Assembly (NCBI RefSeq): GCF_009765785.1
Contig: NZ_LMUT01000012.1
Location: 1 to 64,000 of the forward strand
Reading direction: 5' to 3'
Source: Granulicella sp. L46
GTDB lineage: Bacteria > Acidobacteriota > Terriglobia > Terriglobales > Acidobacteriaceae
Length of the DNA: 64,000 bases
Shown: in pieces, positions 55,431 through 64,000 of the stretch
Position numbering within the stretch: position 1 is the first letter of the stretch
How the letters are laid out: each line of letters starts with the position of its first letter
Made by a program: the position numbers and the translations under genes
Notes under the pieces: generated by a model
Told to the model about the DNA's origin: nothing
The model's input: only the letters and a program-made list of their open reading frames with translations
Databases searched by the model: none

Positions 55431-56933
55431 ATGTCAGAAATAGATCAAGATTCCGTGGCAGTGTCGAGACGAACGCTGATCCCCATTGTTCTAGCTTGCG
55501 CGATCTTATTTGTTGTCGGCAACGTATGGGTTGCTCTCAATTCTGTTCAAGACCTTGAACTTAGCCACAGGTGGGTGGACCACACGTGGGAAGTAATTGC
55601 CCAAGTCGAACGGACGATCGGTGCCGCAAAGGACGCCGAGACCGGGAGTCGGGGATACCTCTTAACCGGACAAAAGAACTTTTTGCAACCTTACGAGAAA
55701 GCAAAGGCTGAGCTCCCGGCAAGCCTCAATCGGTTCAAGCAACTCACTTCCGACAATCCGAGCCAACAGCGTCGGGCGGATGAGATGCGCCTTCTCATGG
55801 AGCATCGCCTAGAACTTTCAGAGCAGAACCACGCGATACGGGATGCTGCGAACGGCCGGCTAGACCCAATTCGCACAGACGAGGAAATGAACGCCGGGAA
55901 GGCGGACATGGATCGGATGCGTTTGATCGCTAACCAAATGGAGGATGAGGAGCGACGCCTACTTGCCGATCGAATACGGACAGCCAACGTCGCAGTCAAG
56001 AGAGTGCGATACACCCTTGGTGCGGCGAGTATCCTAGACCTAATCCTCATTTTGTTTATGTTTCGCTATTTTTCCCGAGAGCGTAGTCTGCGCCTCACCG
56101 CCGAACAGACGGCTCATGGCCTGGCTCTCTCCCGTCGGGAGGTTGAGCGCAAAGCAGAAGAAATCCAGATCTTAAATCAGAGCCTTGAACTTCGCGTGCA
56201 GCAAAGGACGGCCGAACTAGAAACGATCAACAAAGAGCTGGAGGCTTTTAGTTACTCGGTATCGCACGATTTGCGCGCTCCACTGAGGACGATCGACGGG
56301 TTCAGTCTCGCGCTCGAAGAGGATTATGCAGACGTAGTGGGCCCCGAAGGCAAAGACTATATCTTGCGCGTCCGAACTGGCGTTCAGCGCATGGGGAGCC
56401 TAATCGATTCACTCCTGCAACTTTCGCGCATCACCCGGGCCGATGTTGAACGCGCTGTTGTCGATCTGACGGCGCTTAGCGAAACTGTTGCCAGTCAAAT
56501 TAGAGATCAAAATCCGGATCAAAACATCGAATTCACGATCGAGAAGGACTTGACGGTTCAAGCGGATGCAAAACTTCTCCGTGTTGCACTGGAAAACCTG
56601 TTCGGCAATGCAGTCAAATTTAGCTCAAAGAAGCCGGAATCCAGAGTGGACTTCGGCTGGGATCCAGAACAACTCGCTTGGTTTGTTAGAGATAACGGGG
56701 CTGGATTTGACATGCATTATAAGGATAAGCTGTTTGGTGCATTCAATCGCCTTCACGGAGACAAGGACTTTAAGGGGTCGGGAATCGGATTAGCCACAGT
56801 GGCACGAGTCGTGCGTCGGCACCATGGGAAAATTTGGGCGGACGCTAAAGAAGCAGAGGGAGCAACTTTTTGGTTTACCCTAGGAACTACGTATGACGGA
56901 CCAGACAAAATTGATATTGCTAGTCGAAGATGA
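55431..56933 (+). CDS. CHASE3-type membrane histidine kinase
   Basis: A 500-residue kinase with membrane helices at about residues 17-37 and 193-212. The extracytoplasmic domain between is a four-helix CHASE3 domain (SVQDLELSHRWVDHTWEVI, AETGSRGYLLTGQKNFLQPY). A coiled coil leads to HisKA with His279 in FSYSVSHDLRAPLRTIDGFS, and the ATPase domain shows ENLFGNAVKFS, DNGAGFD and GSGIGLATVARV. The last 41 bases overlap the next gene. This is the bacteriophytochrome-like kinase group without the pigment domain. Divergent from the pyrophosphatase. Confidence 0.92.
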   Translation: MSEIDQDSVAVSRRTLIPIVLACAILFVVGNVWVALNSVQDLELSHRWVDHTWEVIAQVERTIGAAKDAETGSRGYLLTGQKNFLQPYEKAKAELPASLNRFKQLTSDNPSQQRRADEMRLLMEHRLELSEQNHAIRDAANGRLDPIRTDEEMNAGKADMDRMRLIANQMEDEERRLLADRIRTANVAVKRVRYTLGAASILDLILILFMFRYFSRERSLRLTAEQTAHGLALSRREVERKAEEIQILNQSLELRVQQRTAELETINKELEAFSYSVSHDLRAPLRTIDGFSLALEEDYADVVGPEGKDYILRVRTGVQRMGSLIDSLLQLSRITRADVERAVVDLTALSETVASQIRDQNPDQNIEFTIEKDLTVQADAKLLRVALENLFGNAVKFSSKKPESRVDFGWDPEQLAWFVRDNGAGFDMHYKDKLFGAFNRLHGDKDFKGSGIGLATVARVVRRHHGKIWADAKEAEGATFWFTLGTTYDGPDKIDIASRR

Positions 56934-57315
56934 TCCCGATCACGAAGCTCTCACCATTCGTGCCTTGAAAAAGTCCAATATGGCGAATGATATCCGAGTG
57001 GCCCGTGACGGCGAAGAAGCTGTCCAGCTACTCTGCGGACCAGACGCCATTAAGCCGCAGGTGGTCTTGCTCGACCTCAAACTACCGAAATTGGATGGCC
57101 TCGAGGTTCTGAAGCGAATTCGTGAATGCAACGAGACGCGAATGCTGCCCGTTGTCGTGCTGACCTCCTCAGACGAAGAGCGAGATGTGGTGCGGAGCTA
57201 TCAGCTTGGTGTTAATAGCTATATCCGCAAACCGGTAAATTTTAGTGATTTTGCGGAAGCCACCCGCCAGCTTGGTATGTATTGGCTTGTCCTGAACGAA
57301 TGTCCGCCAAACTAG
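56893..57315 (+). CDS. Stand-alone response regulator (Rcp1-like)
   Basis: A 140-residue receiver domain protein starting at the ATG at 56893, inside the previous gene. Acidic residues are in LLVEDDPDHEAL, the phosphorylated Asp61 in VVLLDLKLPKLDGL, Thr/Ser in VVLTSSDEE and Lys in SYIRKPVNF. The extended loop (CGPDAIKPQ) and the C-terminal YWLVLNECP are typical of Rcp1-type regulators that partner CHASE3 or phytochrome kinases. The overlap indicates co-translation with the kinase, its likely phosphodonor. Confidence 0.93.
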   Translation: MTDQTKLILLVEDDPDHEALTIRALKKSNMANDIRVARDGEEAVQLLCGPDAIKPQVVLLDLKLPKLDGLEVLKRIRECNETRMLPVVVLTSSDEERDVVRSYQLGVNSYIRKPVNFSDFAEATRQLGMYWLVLNECPPN

Positions 57316-59174
57316 ATCGTCAAAATCTGACTATCCTGCTTGTCGAAGACAATCCTGACGACGCGGCGCTGCTCGAACGACATCTTCGGCGCCACGGTCT
57401 GTCACCATCGATTGTCAGAGTAGAGAATGCAGTGGCTATGCAAGAGGCACTGTCACGCGAAGCGTTACCTGACATTGTTTTGGGCGACTATAACCTGCCC
57501 AACTTCAGCGGGCCAGCAGCTCTTCAGCTTTTAAAGACTTCTGCGTTCGATATTCCCTTCATCATGCTGTCTGGTGCGGTCTCTGAACAGACCGCAGTGG
57601 ACTCCATGCGTGCTGGCGCACAAGATTATGTCTCCAAAGAGAATCTCACGCGGCTCATTCCAGCGGTCGAGCGCGAGATAAAAGAAGCGAGTGGGCGCCG
57701 ACAGGCAGAAGCGACCTTACGCCGTAGCGAACAGCATCTTCAACTCGCTATGGAAGGTGCGGGTCTCGGAATGTGGTCCTACGACCCTCGCGAAAAGACG
57801 TTTTCGGCAGATGCAACAATGCAGAGGATCTTCGGGTCGATCTCTGCCGTTGGTGATCTTGAATTTTGGAGCGCCCTCCTCCATCCGGATGATCGGGAGA
57901 TGGCAGCGTCTCGGTTTTCAGGCGCGATGACAGAGGGCGCGCCGTATGACGTCGAATATCGCGTTATTCGTCCTGATGGAGTTCGCTGGATTCGCTCCAA
58001 GGGGCGTGTTGTCGGAATCGGTCTAGCTTCCGCCAGCATGTTTGCCATCGTCGAGGACGTTACTGACAAGAAACAAAGCGAAGAGGCTTTCAAAACAATC
58101 GCCGACCGGCTCCTTCTAGCGCAGGCCGCGGGTCGGATCGCGTCGTGGGAGTGGGAGCTCGCAACCGGTGATTTCATCTGGGACGGTGGGACCGAGTGGA
58201 CGTATGGTCGGTCGACCTACGAAATGTCCCACGTCGACAAAATCTTTTCGTATCTCCATGCGGAAGATCGAGCCAGAGTGAGGAACGATTTGATTCCAGC
58301 AATCGAAGGCAGGGGAGAATATCGGTCTCAATTCCGCGTGATATGGCCAGACGGCTCGACACACTGGTTAGACGCGTGGGGAAAATCAGTCTTCAGCCCT
58401 GATGGAACCGTCACGCGACTTATCGGGATAAACGTCGACATTACCGATCGAAAATTAGCTGAAAAGGCTCTCATTCAGAATGAGAAACTAGCAGCCGTTG
58501 GTCGGTTGGCATCAAGCATCGCCCATGAGATCAATAATCCCCTCGAATCAGTCACAAACCTTCTCTACCTTGCTGAGATGAGCCAATCGCCACAAGACGT
58601 TCGAGAATACTTGGCCGCTGCAGATATCGAACTGCAACGTGTGTCGGCAATCACCAACCAGACGTTGAGGTTTCATAAGCAATCCACCAACCCGACGGAA
58701 ATGAATTCACACGCCCTGATTGAAAGCATTTTGGCACTTCACAACAGCCGTTTGACAAATTCCCGTATCAAGACGGAAAAACAATTGCGTTGCCTACGGA
58801 CTGTCTTCTGCTTCGAGGGCGAGATTCGTCAAGTATTAAATAACTTGATAAGCAACGCACTTGATGCCATGCATTCCGAAGGCGGGCGTCTGCTGGTGCG
58901 ATGCCATGAGAGGCGCGACTGGCGAAGCGGACGAACTGGAATAAGTATCACGGTGGCCGATGATGGCCCTGGAATGGCATCAGAAACGGTCTCCAAAGTG
59001 TTCGACGCGTTCTTCACGACCAAGGGCATCGGAGGAACTGGGCTTGGGCTCTGGATAAGTCAGGAGATTATTCAACGGCATCAAGGTAGGCTACTGCTCC
59101 GGAGCAGTCAACGCCTAGGTCGCAGGGGAACTGTCTTCAGTGTTTTTCTCCCGTTCAATGCGGTGGCTCGATAA
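57300..59174 (+). CDS. REC-PAS-PAS hybrid histidine kinase
   Basis: A 624-residue protein from the ATG at 57300, overlapping the preceding regulator by 16 bases. It has an N-terminal receiver (LTILLVEDNPDDAALLERHL, Asp63 in DYNLPNFS, Lys in DYVSKENLT), PAS domains at about 140-265 and 270-395, then HisKA with His409 in SSIAHEINNPLESV and an ATPase domain (NALDAMHS, DDGPGMA, GTGLGLWISQEI). With the receiver at the front it probably receives phosphate from the kinase-regulator pair and passes information to another output. The three genes form one coupled operon. No membrane helix. Confidence 0.92.
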   Translation: MSAKLDRQNLTILLVEDNPDDAALLERHLRRHGLSPSIVRVENAVAMQEALSREALPDIVLGDYNLPNFSGPAALQLLKTSAFDIPFIMLSGAVSEQTAVDSMRAGAQDYVSKENLTRLIPAVEREIKEASGRRQAEATLRRSEQHLQLAMEGAGLGMWSYDPREKTFSADATMQRIFGSISAVGDLEFWSALLHPDDREMAASRFSGAMTEGAPYDVEYRVIRPDGVRWIRSKGRVVGIGLASASMFAIVEDVTDKKQSEEAFKTIADRLLLAQAAGRIASWEWELATGDFIWDGGTEWTYGRSTYEMSHVDKIFSYLHAEDRARVRNDLIPAIEGRGEYRSQFRVIWPDGSTHWLDAWGKSVFSPDGTVTRLIGINVDITDRKLAEKALIQNEKLAAVGRLASSIAHEINNPLESVTNLLYLAEMSQSPQDVREYLAAADIELQRVSAITNQTLRFHKQSTNPTEMNSHALIESILALHNSRLTNSRIKTEKQLRCLRTVFCFEGEIRQVLNNLISNALDAMHSEGGRLLVRCHERRDWRSGRTGISITVADDGPGMASETVSKVFDAFFTTKGIGGTGLGLWISQEIIQRHQGRLLLRSSQRLGRRGTVFSVFLPFNAVAR

Positions 59175-59843
59175 GCCCGTGCGATTATTTCGACCTCTCT
59201 ATCTGCATTCGGGAAGCGGCCCAGGCTTCGGTGCCAACGCATGGAGATCGAAGTCATAGCCTTCTTGACGAGCTCTGGAAGAAAGGGCCTGCGTCCCCGC
59301 ATGACCCCGGGGCTTCATTCAGTCGCCGCGCACTCATACCAACTTCGAGGTATTACGGCAGCGGCCAACCGTGTGGTCGGACGGTGTTGTAGTGGACGCG
59401 CCAGCGTTCGGCCAGCACGGGCAGTTCTTTCATCGAGTAGAAGATCTCACCGTTCAGGAACGTCTTTGCTCCTGTTTTGGCCAGCCATTTCTGTAGGTCT
59501 TTCGCGACGAACTCCGGCCCATTGTCCGAACGAAGGTGTTCCGGCACTCCCTTCATCGCCAATCTCCTGGCGAAGCCTCTGCATCCTGCTGAACTACTCC
59601 GTCGCATTCGCCAGCAACATCCGGACTGGGCACCGAGAGCGGTCTGACTTCCTGTGCGATTCGCCCGCACTGCTGTAGCTTAGACCTCAAGGTTTAGATT
59701 TAGTGCGTCAAATCAACTTTGAATCGTCTCGAGCTCAGCTGGCACGCTCGACAGACCCAATGGGAGTTTTTGGCACGCTCTTCGTAGAACGGCCGGTTTG
59801 TCAGCGCGCTACTTCAAATCTTTCCGTCACTGCATCGTACACA
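59175..59843. other. Region with an IS3 remnant, otherwise no gene
   Basis: Apart from the remnant at 59371-59558 (separate entry) I see no supported gene. Frames at 59241-59678 on the plus strand and others are open but overlap the remnant and look random. Confidence 0.4.
59371..59558 (-). mobile_element. Deleted remnant of the IS3 element's transposase gene
   Basis: On the minus strand the sequence reads MKGVPEHLRSDNGPEFVAKD, QKWLAKTGAKT, then FLNGEIFYSMKELPVLAERW and RVHYNTVRPH, matching OrfB of the element at 10792-12039. About 72 bases are missing in frame between AKT and FLNGEIF; they code the region with the catalytic Glu (WENGYCESF). The remnant has no inverted repeats, so it is a relic of an older insertion of a very similar element. 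Confidence 0.88.
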
Positions 59844-60029
59844 CTAGGCGGCTTCGGGGATGATAGGAAGGTACTCATCCGCAGCGATTCTCAAGAAAGC
59901 ATTGTTGATGGTCTCGTTCATGCTGTGGGTCCCAATATGGAGACGTCTAGTAGCCTTCGACACCGTTTGACAGAGTTGGTATTTGTTATCGATGGCTTCG
60001 CTTGCGCGAAAGATTACTTCAGAGCGCAT
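59844..60029 (-). CDS. RpoZ-like (RNA polymerase omega subunit-like) small protein
   Basis: A 61-residue protein from the ATG at 60029, five bases after GAGG. The order RSEVIFRASEAIDNKYQLCQ, TVSKATRRLH and NETINNAF resembles the short omega subunits of acidobacteria (R-S-x-L-V-F ... N-R-x-x-L-C-Q ... S-K-A-T-R-x-x-H ... T-x-N-D). Omega binds the beta' subunit of RNA polymerase and affects assembly and stringent control. It is probably a second copy or a divergent paralogue, because the core rpoZ is usually next to gmk, which is absent here. Confidence is limited by length. Confidence 0.55.
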   Translation of the reverse strand: MRSEVIFRASEAIDNKYQLCQTVSKATRRLHIGTHSMNETINNAFLRIAADEYLPIIPEAA

Positions 60030-60171
60030 ATGAACCTCGTGGTGCGCCCATCCGCGACAGCACTATTACCGTTTTGATGGGAAACACTGAGTGTACGCTG
60101 AAATGCCTTTCTCCGTTATTGCAAACCACCACAGTCACCGGACCGCCCATCACAGCCGAATTTCTCTGCTT

Positions 60172-60938
60172 TTAGTCTCCGCGGCTATTCATAGTGTCCT
60201 GCGCGCGCACAAAGGCATAATTACTGACGTGAACCCAGCCCATAAAACGCCTATTTACGTCTGCGATCGCAAGCATCACCAAGGTAATGAGCAACGTAAA
60301 AGAGAAAACCTGGAACAGATGCAGTCTCGGGCTTACAGTATTGAATATGTTGACAGACAACAACGTTAGCAGGCCCCCCACCAGCAACACACACCAAAGG
60401 ATCGCGGGAAGTCGATGCGTACTTTGAACCAACCGAGTGCGTCTATAGGTTGTCATCGCGCTCAGCTCGGAGATCGCATGGTCTTCCGCCGTATTTTCCG
60501 ACGTTGAGCTCCCCTTTACGGACATAAGTGTGACCCACATCCGCTCGTTGATTTCGTGGCTCGCATTGGGAAGTCGCCCCTGTGCCATAGCCGGCCAATC
60601 GTTGTTCACCACGGCAGCAGCGTATGCGCTCGTTTCTGACTCTAGTTCTTTTCTCTGCTCTGAGGGCAGGCCGCTGGCCAGACGGTAAACATTGCGAAGT
60701 GAGCTGGCCTCCAGCTCTGCGTTAAGCGTTGCGGCACCAAACTCGTTCCATACGGCGTACAACATGAATCCCAGGATGACCGCATAGGTCGTCCCGAGAA
60801 TGTTAATTGCCAACCAATCAAATCGTTTTGGTCAGGGCGCTTTTCGCGAGGCCATAGGCGGTTGAGCGTCAAGGTGAACCCCAGCGAGAGCAGACAGGTT
60901 ACGAGGAGGTAAGCGACGTTCTGGGCGAGGCTGAGCAT
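60172..60938 (-). pseudogene. DUF4239 membrane protein, frameshifted
   Basis: Two frames make one protein of about 255 residues of the DUF4239 (bestrophin-like) type. The first frame starts at the ATG at 60938 (MLSLAQNVAYLLVTCLLSLG) and runs to DLIGWQL. The second begins at NILGTTYAVILGFMLYAVWN, the next element of the family signature. One base is missing near 60801-60806. Four membrane helices are still readable: two N-terminal, two C-terminal (LPAILWCVLLVGGLLTLLSV and FQVFSFTLLITLVMLAIADV). The family's function is unknown, possibly an ion channel. Confidence 0.8.
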
Positions 60939-61276
60939 AGTACCGCCGATCGGCGGACCGCTCAACGCTGCATGGGCGTGATGGCCGCGGAAGTCCTACT
61001 GAATGCATAGATGGCTTGGGATGATCTAGCCATGCGGTCCCATCTTACCGCCCAGCCGTTCTTCATGCCACAATCCCCAACTCAGATTTTCAAACACCGC
61101 TATTGCCAGGTTCAAGAAAGGCCAAGTTTCCGATAACCCCGGCGTTTCGCCGGAAGTGGATTTCTGTTGCCAGTTCCAATGGTTGCCAGTACTCTTGCTG
61201 TGATCTACACGCAACGCACTGCATAGAGGGACCTTTGCCGCTTTCCGAAGCACATCCTGCGTCTCGCAACTCCCGC

Positions 61277-62182
61277 GTGCTCACGGTGTTCATCACCATC
61301 GCAAGATATTTGCTGGGCTTGGGTATTCTCATCTACGGAATCTCCAAGCTCACCAACATCCAGTTTCAGGTTTCCGCGTGGAGCTACGCCCAACCAATGA
61401 GTCAGGTGTCGGGGAGGATGCTCGCCTGGGCATTCCTCGGCTACGAGCCCTGGTTCCAGTTTCTGCTGGGAGTCTTCGAAACTATCCCAGGTTTGCTCTT
61501 GCTCAGCCGGCGAACCTGGCGGCTAGGCGCGCTTCTCCTTCTTCCCGTCATGCTCAATGTCGTCCTGATGAACTTCGCACTCGACTTATGGCACGATACC
61601 AAGGTCATCAGTTGCCTTCTGCTGTCGATGAATCTATTTCTCGTGGCCTGCGATTTCCAGCGGTATCGCTCCTTCCTCAAGGTGCTGTTACCCGCGCCCC
61701 GTCCTTTTCTAAACGGTCGAATTCAAATCGCCGCAACCGTCGCCTCCGTGCTTGTCCCGGTAGTCACCATGGGGTGCTTCTGGTTCATCGGCATGATGCC
61801 GGCCAATCGCGCCATGGCACAGATCGCTGACCTCGTCGGAACCCGTCAAATCAACGGTGCGGGCACATGGGGAGTAGATCGCATCATTATGGGCGGTCAA
61901 GTCATTCCAGGCGCCCCAGATCGAAAAATGTACTTCGACATCTTTATGCAATGCGGTTACCAGTCGGGCCTCGAAAAGTCGCTCGGCAGTTACACCGCCA
62001 GCCGCGACAAGCACTCGCTCAACATAACGGGGCTGACCCTCGGCCAAGATTCCTCACCCATCATCGCCAACTACAGCCTCCAAGGCAAAACCCTCACGAT
62101 CGAAGGTCAACGCAGCGGACACCCAGTGGAGATTGTCCTCCGCCGGCTCAACTGGGGACCGCTGCTGCCATTTAGTCGTTAG
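61277..62182 (+). CDS. DoxX-like membrane protein
   Basis: About 301 residues from a GTG at 61277; upstream the frame remains open to 61103 but without a good start. Five or so helices: YLLGLGILIYGISKLTNIQF, AWAFLGYEPWFQFLLGVFET, LGALLLLPVMLNVVLMNFAL and CLLLSMNLFLVACDF, then another near residue 170 (VASVLVPVVTMGCFWF). The C-terminal third is soluble, about 100 residues of beta character ending in EIVLRRL, presumably periplasmic. The helical part resembles DoxX-type proteins. No partner is visible in the operon. Confidence 0.65.
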   Translation: MLTVFITIARYLLGLGILIYGISKLTNIQFQVSAWSYAQPMSQVSGRMLAWAFLGYEPWFQFLLGVFETIPGLLLLSRRTWRLGALLLLPVMLNVVLMNFALDLWHDTKVISCLLLSMNLFLVACDFQRYRSFLKVLLPAPRPFLNGRIQIAATVASVLVPVVTMGCFWFIGMMPANRAMAQIADLVGTRQINGAGTWGVDRIIMGGQVIPGAPDRKMYFDIFMQCGYQSGLEKSLGSYTASRDKHSLNITGLTLGQDSSPIIANYSLQGKTLTIEGQRSGHPVEIVLRRLNWGPLLPFSR

Positions 62183-62346
62183 CAAAAACCACCGCCTTTT
62201 ACGGCCCCCTCCACCGGCCTTTCGTCTCCGCGCAAGATGTATGTTCCCGACGGTGGCGACAAGTGAACGTCGACCTCTGACGGCGCTGTGGTGAGGACGC
62301 TGCTAGATGGAAACATCTGAGAGGTATCCATCACCGACTTCGCTGC

Positions 62347-62709
62347 CTATCCGGCAACCTCTCTGGGCCTACGCAATTGTCCCCCTTCCATGCGTGGCTC
62401 ATCACCCGTTCTAATGCACGCATTCGCCTCTTCGATGCTTGTGAAGTAAGGCATCCACAGAGGACAGCAGGCCACTTCCACTTCGGCCACAGGGCCAAAT
62501 CGGCGCATCGGAACACCGCATACCAGTGACGTCAAGAGACCTGCCAGTCCTGGGGAACACATCAGGCCCAGCACGAGCGGCCAATGACGCTGCATCTTAT
62601 ACTTCGCAAGCAGCACCCACCAAGGCGCACTCAGGACAAGGGTCGCGCTTAGAAAGACAACGATTTGCCTACCGGTGCCCAACTTGTCTGTTTGGCCACT
62701 CTCGTTCAT
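62347..62709 (-). pseudogene. Decayed CPBP-type membrane protease fragment
   Basis: From the ATG at 62709 the frame reads two membrane helices (QIVVFLSATLVLSAPWWVLL, LVLGLMCSPGLAGLLTSLVC), the N-terminal pair of CPBP-family (CAAX-type) intramembrane proteases. After MRRFG family-like pieces are found in two different frames (WPKWKWPAV in one, YFTSIEEANACIRTG in the other). No Glu-Glu-x3-Arg catalytic motif follows; the rest of the gene is missing. I read this as a truncated, frameshifted remnant. Confidence 0.55.
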
Positions 62710-62876
62710 TTGAGCCCCTTCTTCATGTGGCATGAATATGGGAACTATAGCACTAGGTCCCTCGACATAAGTACCGAGAAACGCGCTTCTCATAAGTCAG
62801 GAATCGTTTCCGACAAGCAGACTTCTGAGGACCAAAAGGCGTGGCTTCCATCTATCATGCAATGAGGGAGTGAATC

Positions 62877-63597
62877 ATGGTGCGAGTTGTATTTTCCGCA
62901 GTGTTCATTTGCGCAACTTCCGGGTTGTTGGCCCAATCGTCCAAACCAGCGGTGCCGGACGGTAGGCAACTTGCGACCGGCCAATACTGCTACACAATCA
63001 CCGAGGTGAAAGACGGCGCGGAAACTTCGGTCGGAGTCACTTTCCAGAGCATCTCACGTGGGCAGTCTGAAGGAATTGACACCCTAGCCATTGTGGTTCA
63101 CCAGCACCCTTTTTAGCGGTAAGTTCGACATGCGCGACAGCCTTCTACTCCGTCGCGATAATCTGCGCCCAATACGGCTCGATTCCGACCGCGACGGAGC
63201 CCCACATGTTCATCTGGATTACACTGACCGTCACATCTCGGGCTGGAAGATGGCCAAGGGAACGAAACAGACGATCAGCGTCGACCTGAACGGTCCAGTG
63301 TGGGACGGCAATCTCTGGGGTCAAACGTTTGCAGCGATGCCGCTCAGTACCGGCGCATCACTTACGCTGCCCGCCTATCAGTACGATTCCGGCCTGGGTA
63401 TGTTCTACATCGACGTTCAGGGGCAGCGGGAGGAAGCACTGCCGACTGGACAAGTCAAGGCCTGGGTTATCAAGACCAGACTGGGTTCTTCCCCGCAGAT
63501 CGAGTACACCGTTTCTACGAATCCTGGACTTGAACTTGCCTATGCTGCAGGTCCTTCCGCACAGCACATGGGGGGAGACTGTAAAGGCGTCAGTTAG
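62877..63597 (+). pseudogene. Exported DUF3108-like protein, frameshifted
   Basis: Two frames form one protein of about 240 residues. The first begins with a signal peptide (MVRVVFSAVFICATSGLLAQ) and runs to DTLAIVVHQ. The second continues with TLFSGKFDMRDSLLLRRDNL and DSDRDGAPHVHLDYTDRHIS to a stop at 63597. The break at about 63096-63110 needs loss of one base or gain of two to restore the frame. The beta-rich pattern resembles DUF3108 periplasmic proteins. No other damage is visible, so it may be recent or a sequencing error. Confidence 0.7.
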
Positions 63598-63743
63598 CGT
63601 TCTGGTCATAAATAACGAGAAACGCTCTTGTCGCCGGTTAACCCTTACTGACGCTAAGCCGACTTGTTGTTACCAATCCGTCTAGGCTTCGAGATCGCCG
63701 AGCTTTTTGATCTTTTCGGTCCAGATGTGTATCAATTGAGAGC

Positions 63744-64000
63744 ATGGCGAAAAGCACCGACACTTCGAAGATGGGTCGCCCGCGAGGATTCGACACGACG
63801 GCAGCGCTGGATGCGGCGATGCGTGTTTTTTGGGAGAAGGGCTACGAAGGAGCTACGCTCAAAGATTTGACGGATGCCATGCGGATCAACCGCTCCAGCA
63901 TGTGGGTGGCTTTCGGAAACAAGGAAGAGCTTTTCAAGAAGGCTTTTGAGCGCTATGTCAGTACGTACCAAGCGTTCATGGGGGCGGCTCTGCAGAAGCC
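63744..64000 (+). CDS. TetR-family transcriptional regulator, 3' truncated by the window
   Basis: A frame from the ATG at 63744 is open to the window end (85 residues). It has the TetR DNA-binding domain: GRPRGFDTTAALDAAMRVFW, EKGYEGATLKDLTDAMRINR (helix-turn-helix, about residues 32-51) and SSMWVAFGNKEELFKKAFER. Such regulators repress nearby genes until a ligand binds the C-terminal domain. Its targets are probably beyond the right edge. Confidence 0.88.
   Translation, partial: MAKSTDTSKMGRPRGFDTTAALDAAMRVFWEKGYEGATLKDLTDAMRINRSSMWVAFGNKEELFKKAFERYVSTYQAFMGAALQK

Noticed and set aside
59703-60077. A 124-codon plus-strand frame opposite the RpoZ-like gene
   Set aside because: The minus-strand gene has a ribosome site and recognisable family pattern; the plus frame is its shadow.
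1-64000. A CRISPR array, integron attC sites, or a phage structural module
   Set aside because: No regularly spaced repeats of CRISPR type, no cas genes, no integrase and no capsid, tail or terminase genes were seen on either strand.

Overview
The window looks like an accessory or chromosomal-island stretch of a moderately GC-rich, Gram-negative soil bacterium, most probably an acidobacterium of the Terriglobia type. This is inferred from gene content: an ABC-2 permease fused to an M1 aminopeptidase, a large-subunit catalase with stress-protein neighbours, many soluble PAS/GAF histidine kinases, a very short RpoZ-like protein and several small membrane proteins. No rRNA, tRNA, CRISPR array or replication origin was recognised.

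Layout. 1-3.9 kb: the 3' end of a repeat-type secreted protein, a small zinc-binding-type protein, an ArdC-like antirestriction protein, and a small protein plus SRAP/HMCES-type gene (frameshifted) behind three direct TTCGCC repeats. 3.9-10.6 kb: exonuclease III, a receiver-only regulator, a PAS/GAF histidine kinase, an unknown polytopic membrane protein and a secreted alpha/beta hydrolase. 10.8-12.0 kb: a complete IS3-family element with a broken orfB. 12.4-22.7 kb: a stress block (Ku, CPA2 antiporter with stress-domain tail, small membrane proteins, YflT-like protein, BON protein, catalase HPII, low-affinity iron permease-like protein, outer-membrane protein). 22.9-26.1 kb: two histidine kinases. 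26.6-34.7 kb: two SDR oxidoreductases, a tightly coupled four-gene operon (PIG-L deacetylase, NodS-like methyltransferase, family 2 glycosyltransferase, acyl-CoA dehydrogenase-like protein), a Tat-exported Gfo/Idh/MocA oxidoreductase, a broken alcohol dehydrogenase and an SRPBCC protein. 34.7-36.0 kb is a gene desert. 36.0-37.5 kb: an AAA ATPase with a C-terminal winged helix behind a nested palindromic operator, and a DUF3309-like peptide. 38.0-42.7 kb: ABC exporter with fused peptidase. 42.8-44.0 kb: a decayed IS30 element. 44.0-47.8 kb: a three-subunit molybdenum aldehyde/xanthine oxidoreductase. 47.9-50.4 kb: a DUF885 peptidase gene (frameshifted) bracketed by two inverted IS30-type MITEs. 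50.6-59.2 kb: a SpoIIE phosphatase, a decayed zinc-protein paralogue, HAD phosphatase, pyrophosphatase with two DUF3147 membrane proteins, and a three-gene two-component cluster. 59.3-64.0 kb: an IS3 remnant, an RpoZ-like gene, DUF4239, DoxX-like, CPBP and DUF3108-like genes (three of them broken) and a truncated TetR regulator.

The genes fit a theme of stress survival (DNA end joining, base-excision and abasic-site repair, peroxide removal, antirestriction, envelope stress) and signalling (five histidine kinases, two stand-alone receivers, one SpoIIE phosphatase). The most interesting undescribed candidates are the self-contained ATPase/winged-helix gene with its four-site symmetric operator, the four-gene PIG-L/NodS/GT2/acyl-CoA dehydrogenase operon, and the MITE-bracketed DUF885 unit sharing ends with the IS30 relic.

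A caution: at least five otherwise conserved host genes carry one or two clean indels of one or two bases. Either they are recent pseudogenes or the assembly has residual indel errors; raw reads would decide.
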